From NCBI GenBank assembly GCA_014239005.1, contig JABAAA010000014.1, positions 6,418 through 15,655 of the forward strand: DNA of 9,238 nucleotides, read 5' to 3'. Every line of letters starts with the position of its first letter. Position 1 is the first letter of the stretch. Both the position numbers and the translations under genes were made by a program. The notes below the pieces were generated by a model. That model saw nothing but the letters and a program-made list of their open reading frames with translations. It had not been told where the DNA came from and did no database searches. Source of the DNA: Alphaproteobacteria bacterium. GTDB lineage: Bacteria; Pseudomonadota; Alphaproteobacteria; JABAAW01. Below are positions 1-5,869 of this stretch, piece by piece.

Positions 1-201
1 TCCGTCGACGGCAGCGTTGGCGAAATGCGGCACATCGTGCGCGGCAAAAAGGTCGTCGGCGAGCAGCCGCCCGCAACAGCTCGCAAGGGGTTGTGTTTCC
101 TGTTCGCTGCTTCTGCCAATTCGGGAGGCGGGGCGGAATTGAGCGACGAGGTCGAGCGCGTCGTCCAAGGACAGCAGTTGCTCGTCGCCGCTAAGTTGCA
201 T
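1..201 (-). CDS. moeA: Molybdopterin molybdenumtransferase MoeA, N-terminal part (runs off the left edge)
   Basis: MoeA inserts molybdate into adenylylated molybdopterin to make the active molybdenum cofactor, in the cytoplasm. Only the first 67 codons are present. They start at the ATG at 201 and the frame is still open at base 1. The translation begins MQLSGDEQLLSLDDALDLVA, a typical MoeA opening helix. It continues through a segment ending LLADDLFAAHDVPHFANAAVDG, which matches the family signature usually written as PxFxNSAMDGYA; the drift from SAM to AAV is mild. The start codon lies inside the end of mobB, and the two reading frames overlap by 11 bases. Upstream bases are C-rich with no Shine-Dalgarno sequence, so translation probably depends on coupling to mobB. 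The MoeA assignment rests on this N-terminal signature plus the mobB neighbour; the catalytic core lies outside the window. Confidence 0.88.
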   Translation of the reverse strand, partial: MQLSGDEQLLSLDDALDLVAQFRPASRIGRSSEQETQPLASCCGRLLADDLFAAHDVPHFANAAVDG

Positions 202-805
202 CGGAAGGGGCAGGAGGAGATTCGACGGAGGGGAGGAAGAAACCGCTGTGCAAGACGAACTCGGCGATGGGGGCGGGGGCGTCGGCGTCGAAGACGGGCA
301 GCGTGTGTTGCAATAAAGGCGCGTCGCTGACGATGGCGCGGATGCGAGGGTCTTGTTGAGCAAGCGGGGGTTGGGCTTTGGGGTGTAGAGATTGTCGGCG
401 GATTTCCAGCTTGTCGAGCGGCGCGCTTTTGAAACCCTCGACCAGCAGTACATCGACAGGGGCAAGGTGGCGTTGCAGGGCTGTTGGGGAGAGCCATCGC
501 GTGTCGGTTGTTTCTTCGGGCGAGCATTCGTGCATCAGCGCCCATCGCCGCGAAGAGACGACCAGCACTTCGTGCGCGCCGGCGTTTCGGTGTGCGTAGG
601 AATCTTTGCCTTTGTGGTCGATATCGAAGCTGTGGTGCGCGTGTTTTATGGTGGAGACGCGCAAGCCTTGTCGGGAGAACTCTTGGATCAGCGCTACGAC
701 GAGCTTTGTCTTGCCGCTACCGCTCCAACCCGCGAAGCCCACGACTTTTTTGGCAGGGACTTTTGTGGCGGAAGCTTTCATCGCGGGGACTTTCGCGGTG
801 AGCAT
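191..805 (-). CDS. mobB: Molybdopterin-guanine dinucleotide biosynthesis adapter protein MobB
   Basis: MobB is a P-loop GTP-binding protein that assists MobA in attaching GMP to molybdopterin, giving the MGD form of the cofactor. From the ATG at 805 it is 204 aa. A lysine-rich leader (residues 1-20) precedes the Walker A loop GWSGSGKT (26-33). Next come the MobB hallmark IKHAHHSFDIDHKGKDSY followed by the RNAGA block, and the Walker B-like stretch VDVLLVEGFK. The reading frame stays open upstream to 1273, but that part is the antisense-frame shadow of pgsA and has no MobB similarity. The ATG lies 2 bases after the pgsA stop. A GTG at 811 overlaps that stop (GTGA) and would add two residues by stop-start coupling, so it is a real alternative. 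Neither start has a Shine-Dalgarno. moeA overlaps the 3' end. The Moco role is known from the family; cotranscription with pgsA is inferred. Confidence 0.92.
   Translation of the reverse strand: MLTAKVPAMKASATKVPAKKVVGFAGWSGSGKTKLVVALIQEFSRQGLRVSTIKHAHHSFDIDHKGKDSYAHRNAGAHEVLVVSSRRWALMHECSPEETTDTRWLSPTALQRHLAPVDVLLVEGFKSAPLDKLEIRRQSLHPKAQPPLAQQDPRIRAIVSDAPLLQHTLPVFDADAPAPIAEFVLHSGFFLPSVESPPAPSDAT
753..800 (-). repeat. Imperfect direct repeat encoding KVPA-type units in the MobB leader
   Basis: Two imperfect 18-base copies, 753-770 and 783-800, are spaced 30 bases apart. They encode TAKVPA (MobB residues 3-8) and ATKVPA (13-18). The duplication sits before the P-loop domain and makes a short basic leader that is not part of the conserved fold. 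It may be a small in-frame duplication, or a sign that the true start is the internal ATG at 781. Confidence 0.5.
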
Positions 806-807
806 CG

Positions 808-1461
808 TCACCGTTTTGTTTTTTTGTTTCCGCCTTGTTTCAGGAGTTTGAAGGTGTAGCGGGAGTAGAGGAAGCCTGTGTAGAGGGTGACGAAGCATGC
901 CAGGGCGAGCGTGAGATCGACGAGCATGGAGACCCACAACTGGCGGTGTCCTTCGAGGGCGACGACGGAGAGGATTTGTCCTCCGATACCGAGCATTTGC
1001 AACGTCGTTTTGTCTTTGGCGAGGGGAACAACGGGCAGCGAGGTGTGTGTTTTTTGTGCGAGGAACTCGCGTAATCCTGACACGACGATTTCGCGCACCA
1101 AAATAAGAAAGGCGAAGAGGCAGGCGAGTTGCGACATGCCGACTCCCTCTTGTTGGGGGAGGAGGGAGAAATCGACGCCGCTTCGTGCAAGGACAGCGAC
1201 GAACACGGCGAAAATCAGCACTTTGTCGAGAATGGGATCGAAAGCGGTGCCGAACAGCGAGACAGCGTTCCAACGTCGGGCAAAGTACCCGTCAACGAAG
1301 TCGGCGAGGCAGGCGAAGAGGAAGACGATCCAGCCGACGAAGGCTTGACGCGGGGTGCCCATGACGAGGACGATGATCGGCAGGACGGAAACGCCGCGTA
1401 GCAGGGTGATGGCGTTGGGAACGCGCTTTTGCCAATGGCGAATGGGGCGGGCGGAGGGCAT
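808..1461 (-). CDS. pgsA: CDP-diacylglycerol--glycerol-3-phosphate 3-phosphatidyltransferase (PgsA)
   Basis: PgsA transfers the phosphatidyl group from CDP-diacylglycerol to glycerol 3-phosphate. It is an inner-membrane enzyme and the committed step to phosphatidylglycerol and cardiolipin. The protein is 217 aa, within the usual family length. The complete CDP-alcohol phosphatidyltransferase motif is visible with exact spacing: D54-xx-D57-G58-xx-A61-R62-x8-G71-xxx-D75-xxx-D79. PNAITLLRG near residue 15 and VREIVVSGLRE near residue 122 are PgsA-type signatures that separate it from other CDP-alcohol transferases. Hydrophobic segments at about 24-55, 82-93, 112-126 and 182-200 fit a multi-pass membrane protein, and the C-terminus is basic (KKTKR). 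A candidate -10 lies 6 bases before the ATG, so the transcript may be leaderless. The stop abuts mobB. In many alphaproteobacteria pgsA neighbours molybdopterin genes (commonly moaD/moaE), which fits this context. Confidence 0.95.
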   Translation of the reverse strand: MPSARPIRHWQKRVPNAITLLRGVSVLPIIVLVMGTPRQAFVGWIVFLFACLADFVDGYFARRWNAVSLFGTAFDPILDKVLIFAVFVAVLARSGVDFSLLPQQEGVGMSQLACLFAFLILVREIVVSGLREFLAQKTHTSLPVVPLAKDKTTLQMLGIGGQILSVVALEGHRQLWVSMLVDLTLALACFVTLYTGFLYSRYTFKLLKQGGNKKTKR

Positions 1462-1467
1462 GGGAAG

Positions 1468-1497
1468 AGTGTAGCAGATACGGAGAAAAATTTTTAA
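1468..1497 (-). promoter_or_regulatory. Candidate promoter of pgsA with extended -10, leaderless geometry
   Basis: Read on the minus strand, TTAAAA (1497-1492) is separated by 18 bases from TACACT (1473-1468), which is preceded by TG to give an extended -10, TGCTACACT. Only 6 bases separate the -10 from the pgsA ATG, so the expected start of transcription falls on or next to the A of ATG. The -35 match is 4 of 6 and the -10 match 4 of 6, so this is a weak call from sequence alone. Confidence 0.35.
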
Positions 1498-1517
1498 CCA
1501 GATTTGAGAAACGCACC

Positions 1518-2114
1518 CTATCTCCGCACCTCGATTTTCATCAGCGCGCCCCGCCGCAGCTTCGGCAACAATCCCCGCAAAACCTCACCCCTCACCGCCA
1601 CACAACCCTCCGTGGGCTTGTAAGGAAGCTCCTTCGATGCCGTCGCATGCACAAAGATTGCGCTGCCCCGCCCTACAAATATCGGCGCGTCGTTATAACC
1701 TAACACCAACAACAAATCATAAACCCCGTCCCCCCGCCGCAACACCTCGTGCGAACAACGCGTCGGCAAAGCAATGGAACGATTGTACCTCCGTGCATGC
1801 CGCACATCGTCACACCACCCCGCTCGAACACCCACACGCAATATCGGCAGACGCGAACAAGGCGGTGCAAAAGAGAGCCTCGTCAGAAGAGCGGCTCGCA
1901 GCGGAAACACACCCACAGGCGTGACACCGTCCCCCTCTCGCTTTTTCACGCCAATACCGCCCCGCCCGAACGCGCAAGGATGCCGCTGCCCGCCACACAA
2001 AAGCCACCCCTGCTGCGCGCCTGCCTGCCCTACGGCGCGCATCACGACGCGCGAAGAGACTCGGCGAGAAGGAAGAAGGGGGCTATGTTCAAAGAGGAAA
2101 CGCACGCGAGACAA
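1518..2114 (-). CDS. L,D-transpeptidase family protein (YkuD catalytic domain)
   Basis: The protein belongs to the YkuD/ErfK group of small L,D-transpeptidases, whose catalytic cysteine makes or edits peptide cross-links in peptidoglycan. Visible landmarks are GGIGVKKREGDGVTPVGVF (residues 52-70), WCDD (100-103), YNR (110-112), SHEVL (121-125), YDLLLVLGYND (132-142), and the active-site block from H156 to C171 (PTEGCVAV). His156 and Cys171 are the expected catalytic pair. The longest frame starts at a TTG (2114) with GAGG 11 bases upstream. The first ATG is codon 25 (2042), which would give 174 aa and begins just before the conserved domain but lacks a Shine-Dalgarno. No signal peptide or membrane helix is visible from either start, although the family's substrate is periplasmic. 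It lies 51 bases after pheT and 56 before pgsA, same strand, with no terminator seen. The family is secure; substrate and start are not. Confidence 0.85.
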   Translation of the reverse strand: MSRVRFLFEHSPLLPSRRVSSRVVMRAVGQAGAQQGWLLCGGQRHPCAFGRGGIGVKKREGDGVTPVGVFPLRAALLTRLSFAPPCSRLPILRVGVRAGWCDDVRHARRYNRSIALPTRCSHEVLRRGDGVYDLLLVLGYNDAPIFVGRGSAIFVHATASKELPYKPTEGCVAVRGEVLRGLLPKLRRGALMKIEVRR

Positions 2115-2125
2115 AATTCAACAAA

Positions 2126-2171
2126 CCTCAACTCATTCCCAACTTACTCTCTACTCACCCTCAACTCATCC
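2126..2171. repeat. 11-base direct repeat spanning the pheT stop / ldt leader
   Basis: CCTCAACTCAT occurs at 2126-2136 and again at 2159-2169 on the plus strand, 33 bases apart. The second copy includes the pheT stop codon. The intervening sequence is almost G-free on the plus strand (a CT/A-rich tract). No function is known to me; it may be a small duplication. Confidence 0.5.
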
Positions 2172-4649
2172 TTCGCGCATACGACAGCCCAAGCCCTGCA
2201 AGCTGTCCGTGATTTCTTGGCAGAGGGTTTGAACTTCTTCCTCGGTCAAGGCGCGTTCGGCGTGAGGAAGGATTTCGACCTCGAAGGCGAGCGAAACCTC
2301 ACCCTTGTCAGAGCAGTAGCGGTCGAAAAAGGTCAAGGCTTTCAGACGATGGCGTGCACGGCGCAACACCGCGTTTTTCAAGTCGACGGCGGTCAAGCCC
2401 TCAGGGATCCAGCAGGCGAAATCCCTGTAGAGCGATTGCTGCTTCTGCCGCTGCCAGCCCTTCGGCGCGATGCGCGCTTTGGCAGCGGGGATGCGATCGA
2501 GAAAAGCCTCGAACGCAACCGCGCGTCCTCGCAAGCCCAACCTTCGGCACAGCGCAGGATGCACCTCGCCGAATTGTCCGATCAAGGTGCGCCCCAAGAA
2601 GAACGCACCGCAACGATGCGGGTGGTAGCCCTCAGGCGCAGTGTCGGCTAACGTTGAATCCAACCGCTCGCTCTCCAACCCGCAAGCCGCGAAGACGGCA
2701 CGCAAGTCAGCCTTCGCATCGAACAGGTCGGCGTCGCGCGAAGCACTGTGCCAGTGACGCGTAGCGAACGCACCTGCACGCACCCCTGCTGCCACCTGTT
2801 CTTGCAAGACCGCGTCGTCTTGATAGGCAAACTGCGGACCTACCTCGAACAATGCCGTGTGGCGTCTGCCCAGGGCTCTGTTGTGTGCTGCCGTCTGCGT
2901 CAAGTTGGGAAGCAAACTGGGGCGAAGACAATCCAACTGCGCGCTGATCGGATTTCTCAGACGCAAGCCCTCGTCCAACGCGAACACATCGCCGAAAGTC
3001 GAATCTGTAAACGACCACGCGACCGTCTCGTACAACCCCGCCAGCGCAAGCTTGCGCCGTACTAGCGCATCGCGTTTACGCCTGCCCGCAACGGCGCGTT
3101 CGCCAAGCGCGGTCGTGCGCACGAAGGGCGCGTCGGGAATCGCATCGAAGCCGTGGATGCGCAACACCTCTTCGACAAGGCACGCCGCGCTCGTCACATC
3201 GGCGCGCCACGAAGGAGGAACATAGACAGAACCTTCAGAATTTTTTTGAGAACTTTTTTGAGAAGAAGCTCCTTGCGTCTCCCGTTCAAACCCCAGTCTT
3301 TTCAAAATAACATCGATGTCTTTTTCTTCCAACGCGATGCCTCCCAGTTTGCGCACATGCCCTTTCGGCAAGAGGATGCTGCGTCGCGCTTGCGGCACCG
3401 TGCCTGCCGAGATCATCCTGCTCGCCTCCCCGCCGCACCATTCCAACACCAATTGCGTCGCGCGGTTGCAACCCTCGACAGCAGCAGCGGGATCCAAGCC
3501 GCGTTCAAAACGAAAACGTGCCTCCGATTCGATGTTCAGCGCGCGTCCGACCGCGGCGGTCGTGCGTGCGTCGAACAGCGCGCATTCCAAAAACATCCCT
3601 TGGGTTTCAGAAGAACAACCGCTCGCCTCGCCGCCGATCACGCCCGCTATGCCGACAACGCCGTTCTCGTCGGCGATCACGGTGGCGGCGCTCGGCAAGA
3701 CGTAGGTCTTATGATCCAGGGCTGCCAAAGATTCTTGTGGCGATTCTTGCGATGATTCTTGTTGCGATTCTTGCGATGATTCTTGAGCGCGAGCCTTGCG
3801 GACGGTGAGCGTTTTTCCCAGAAGCTTGTCGCTATCGAAGACATGCAACGGACGGGCGAGGTCGAGCGTCAGGTAGTTGGTTGCATCGACGAGGGCGGAG
3901 AGCGACTTGACTCCGACGGCGTTCAGTCTTGCGCGAATGTGTCGGGGGGCTTGTCCGTTCGTGAGGTTTCGGAAGCTCCGTCCGCAGACGAAGGGGCAGT
4001 GGTGTGCGAGCGCGTCGGGCAGGTCGATGCGCCATGCGCGAGGAGAATCGAAGGTTTCTTGGAACGAGGGCTTCGGCAAGGGTTTGAGTTCTCCCATATT
4101 TGCCGCGGCGAGATCGCGCGCGATGCCGCGCACGCCCAAACAATCGGCGCGGTTCGGCGTGACCGCGACCGTACAGACGGGATCGAGCAGTCCTTGGCTT
4201 TCGGCGAAGGGTTGTCCGATGTCCTGTTCTTCGATCTCCAAGATTCCTTCGTGTTCTTCTGAGATGCCGAGCTCCCACTCGGAGAGCAGCATGCCGTGCG
4301 ACCCCTCGCCTTGCAGGCTTGCCGCTTTCAAACGTGCGCCCGTTCGGGGGATCACGCTACCTACGGGAGCGAACACGCCTGTGAAGCCCTTGCGCACATT
4401 GGGCGCGCCGCAGACGACTTGCACGGGCTCGCTCGCCTTGTCGAAGCGCACGACGCACAGGCTGAGTCGCTGTGCGCGCGGATGCGGCTTGCATTCGACG
4501 ACGCGGGCGGTGACAAAGGATCGATAGCGCTCGGAAGGATCGAGCCATTCTTCCACCTCCAGCCCGATGGCGGTCAGGCATTCTTGAAGCTCGACATCGC
4601 TCGCTGTGGTGGCGAGATGTTCTTCCAGCCAGCCGCGCGTGAATCGCAT
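2166..4649 (-). CDS. pheT: Phenylalanine--tRNA ligase beta subunit (PheT)
   Basis: PheT is the large subunit of the alpha2-beta2 phenylalanyl-tRNA synthetase. It binds tRNA(Phe), edits misacylated Tyr-tRNA, and completes the enzyme with PheS. The chosen ATG at 4649 gives 827 aa, a normal length. It starts MRFTRGWLEEHL like other PheT proteins and has AAGGAAGG six bases upstream; the frame is open further up, but that overlaps pheS. Domain order: tRNA-binding OB fold (about 40-150, with VQVVCGAPN and SHGMLLSEWELG), linker TPNRADCLGVRGIARDL (164-180), B3/B4 editing domain (about 205-400, with DATNYL, H269 and GVIGGEASG), B5 (about 420-500, ending PPSWRADV and EEVLRIHGFD), catalytic-like fold (about 520-715), and ferredoxin-like anticodon-binding domain (about 735-827, with RDFACWIPE). 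Two hydrophilic loops (289-307, 462-473) carry 12-base tandem repeats absent from canonical PheT. It sits 29 bases after pheS. Confidence 0.97.
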   Translation of the reverse strand: MRFTRGWLEEHLATTASDVELQECLTAIGLEVEEWLDPSERYRSFVTARVVECKPHPRAQRLSLCVVRFDKASEPVQVVCGAPNVRKGFTGVFAPVGSVIPRTGARLKAASLQGEGSHGMLLSEWELGISEEHEGILEIEEQDIGQPFAESQGLLDPVCTVAVTPNRADCLGVRGIARDLAAANMGELKPLPKPSFQETFDSPRAWRIDLPDALAHHCPFVCGRSFRNLTNGQAPRHIRARLNAVGVKSLSALVDATNYLTLDLARPLHVFDSDKLLGKTLTVRKARAQESSQESQQESSQESPQESLAALDHKTYVLPSAATVIADENGVVGIAGVIGGEASGCSSETQGMFLECALFDARTTAAVGRALNIESEARFRFERGLDPAAAVEGCNRATQLVLEWCGGEASRMISAGTVPQARRSILLPKGHVRKLGGIALEEKDIDVILKRLGFERETQGASSQKSSQKNSEGSVYVPPSWRADVTSAACLVEEVLRIHGFDAIPDAPFVRTTALGERAVAGRRKRDALVRRKLALAGLYETVAWSFTDSTFGDVFALDEGLRLRNPISAQLDCLRPSLLPNLTQTAAHNRALGRRHTALFEVGPQFAYQDDAVLQEQVAAGVRAGAFATRHWHSASRDADLFDAKADLRAVFAACGLESERLDSTLADTAPEGYHPHRCGAFFLGRTLIGQFGEVHPALCRRLGLRGRAVAFEAFLDRIPAAKARIAPKGWQRQKQQSLYRDFACWIPEGLTAVDLKNAVLRRARHRLKALTFFDRYCSDKGEVSLAFEVEILPHAERALTEEEVQTLCQEITDSLQGLGCRMREG
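3231..3266 (-). repeat. 12-base tandem repeat in pheT, second insert (SSQK-type)
   Basis: The sense-strand unit is TCTCAAAAAAGT, then TCTCAAAAAAAT, then a partial third beginning TCT. They encode SQKS and SQKN steps in PheT residues 462-473, in the B5-region loop between LGFE and VPPSW. The A/T-rich codons (TCT, AAA) contrast with the GC-rich gene around them. The runs of 6 and 7 A make this a plausible site for replication or transcription slippage. Confidence 0.75.
3729..3785 (-). repeat. 12-base tandem repeat in pheT, first insert (QES-type)
   Basis: On the sense strand CAAGAATC recurs every 12 bases, five times. The alternating 12-mers CAAGAATCATCG and CAAGAATCGCAA/CCA make a 24-base higher-order unit present about 2.4 times. 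It encodes QESS-QESQ-QESS-QESP-QES at PheT residues 289-307, in the editing-domain region between LTVRKARA and LAALDHKTYVL. The 12-base period keeps the frame whatever the copy number. Confidence 0.9.
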
Positions 4650-4655
4650 CGAACG

Positions 4656-4663
4656 CCTTCCTT
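4656..4663 (-). promoter_or_regulatory. Strong ribosome binding site fixing the pheT start
   Basis: AAGGAAGG lies 6 bases upstream of the ATG at 4649 and inside the 29-base pheS-pheT gap. It supports the 827-aa PheT over a longer frame that begins inside pheS. Confidence 0.85.
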
Positions 4664-4678
4664 GTGGTCTCGGTCGGG

Positions 4679-5836
4679 TTAGCAGGCTTGCGGACGCAAT
4701 CCGCGCAGCAGCGAGGGCGCGTCCAGCGGCGAGAATCCGTAATGCTGCAGCCACGCCACATCACCCTCAAACATGGTGCGCAAATCGGCGATGCCGTACT
4801 TCAGCATGGCGAGCCGCTCCACGCCCATGCCGAAAGCGAAGCCTTGATACCTGTCCGGATCTAAGTTGCAGGCGCGCAACACATTCGGATGCACCATGCC
4901 GCAGCCCAAGATCTCCAGCCAGTCGCTGCGTGGAGAAACCTCTGCCACCAGCTCGAGCGCGCCTTCTTTGCGCAGGCACGCGACATCCATCTCTGCGCTA
5001 GGCTCGGTAAAAGGGAAGTAGCTGGGGCGAAAACGCACGCACACCGAATCTTGTTCAAAAAACGCACGCACGAACGCGCTCAAGCAGCTCTTCAGATGAC
5101 CGAAGTGCGTGCGCTCGTCGATCACCAGCCCTTCGACTTGGTGAAACATCGGCGTGTGCGTTTGGTCGCTGTCGCTACGATAACAACGACCGGGGGCGAT
5201 GATGCGAATCGGCAGATCGCCCTCAAGCATCGTGCGAACTTGAACGGGCGAGGTGTGCGTGCGCAAAAGCCACGGCTCGGAAGAGGGTGACGATCCTTCG
5301 GATGCCATGCGTTTTTCGCCTTGGAGGTAGAAGGTATCGTGCATTTGTCGCGCGGGGTGGTCGGGGGGAAAGTTGAGCGCGACGAAGTTGTGGAAGTCGT
5401 CTTCGACATCGGGTCCTTCGACGGCGCGAAAGCCCATGTCGCCGAAGACGGCGATCACCTCTTCGATCACCTGTCCGGTCGGATGCAGCGTTCCGAGATG
5501 TTGCGGACGATCGGGCAACGTGCTGTCGAGGCGCTCGACTTCCAGCCGTTGTGCGCCGCTTTGTTCTTCAAGACTGCTTTGTGTTTGTTCAAACGCGCGC
5601 AGCATCTCCTGTTTCAGCAGATTGACGGCGGCACCGAAGCCCTTGCGTTGGTCGGGAGGTAGGTCGCCGAGTTTGTGTAGCAGGTTTTGCAACGCCGATT
5701 TCTTTCCGAAGAAGCGGGTGCGCACTTCTTCCAGCGCGATGTTGGCTCGCTCAAAGCGTTCTTTGGTGCAGGCGGTCAGGTTGGTGCGAAAATCTTGCCT
5801 GACGCGTTCAAGCTCTGCGGACAGGGTCGCATCCAT
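4679..5836 (-). CDS. pheS: Phenylalanine--tRNA ligase alpha subunit (PheS)
   Basis: PheS is the catalytic subunit of phenylalanyl-tRNA synthetase. It activates Phe with ATP and transfers it to tRNA(Phe). It is a class II enzyme of 385 aa, slightly longer than usual. An N-terminal coiled-coil arm (about 5-100, with the NALRTxFFGKKS-type stretch at 33-47) precedes the core. Core blocks are TLHPTGQVIEEV (116-127), HPARQMHDTFYL (160-171), LLRTHTSPVQVR (190-201), class II motif 2 region APGRCYRSDSDQTHTPMFHQ (214-233), RFRPSYFPFTEPSAEMDV (268-285), WLEILGCGMVHPNVLR (306-321) and motif 3 GFAFGMGVERLAML (332-345). The tail PLDAPSLLRGL after HYGF is the alphaproteobacterial style. A Ser/Glu-rich insertion (about 173-188) sits between DTFYL and LLRTHTS. 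The start is the ATG at 5836, 33 bases after rplT, with only a weak Shine-Dalgarno; coupling to rplT is likely. pheT follows directly. Confidence 0.97.
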   Translation of the reverse strand: MDATLSAELERVRQDFRTNLTACTKERFERANIALEEVRTRFFGKKSALQNLLHKLGDLPPDQRKGFGAAVNLLKQEMLRAFEQTQSSLEEQSGAQRLEVERLDSTLPDRPQHLGTLHPTGQVIEEVIAVFGDMGFRAVEGPDVEDDFHNFVALNFPPDHPARQMHDTFYLQGEKRMASEGSSPSSEPWLLRTHTSPVQVRTMLEGDLPIRIIAPGRCYRSDSDQTHTPMFHQVEGLVIDERTHFGHLKSCLSAFVRAFFEQDSVCVRFRPSYFPFTEPSAEMDVACLRKEGALELVAEVSPRSDWLEILGCGMVHPNVLRACNLDPDRYQGFAFGMGVERLAMLKYGIADLRTMFEGDVAWLQHYGFSPLDAPSLLRGLRPQAC

Positions 5837-5869
5837 CGCAACTTCGATTCACAAGTCTAGCGTTCACGT

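Noticed and set aside
806..1273. Upstream continuation of the mobB reading frame (would give a 360-aa protein)
   Set aside because: This part is Arg/Pro-rich shadow translation of pgsA in another frame; MobB similarity begins only after the ATG at 805.
1481..1526. CGGAGA (1481-1486) / TCTCCG (1521-1526) inverted repeat as a terminator between the transpeptidase gene and pgsA
   Set aside because: Arms of 6 bases with a 34-base loop, no adjacent T-run in the right place; the left arm lies in the pgsA promoter region.
1749..2651. 300-aa plus-strand frame across the transpeptidase and pheT end
   Set aside because: Arg/Thr/Pro-rich without any domain, crosses two real genes on the other strand.
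4650..4754. Longer N-terminus of PheT starting inside pheS
   Set aside because: The family start MRFTRGWL lies at 4649 with a strong Shine-Dalgarno; the extra 35 residues are low-complexity shadow of pheS.
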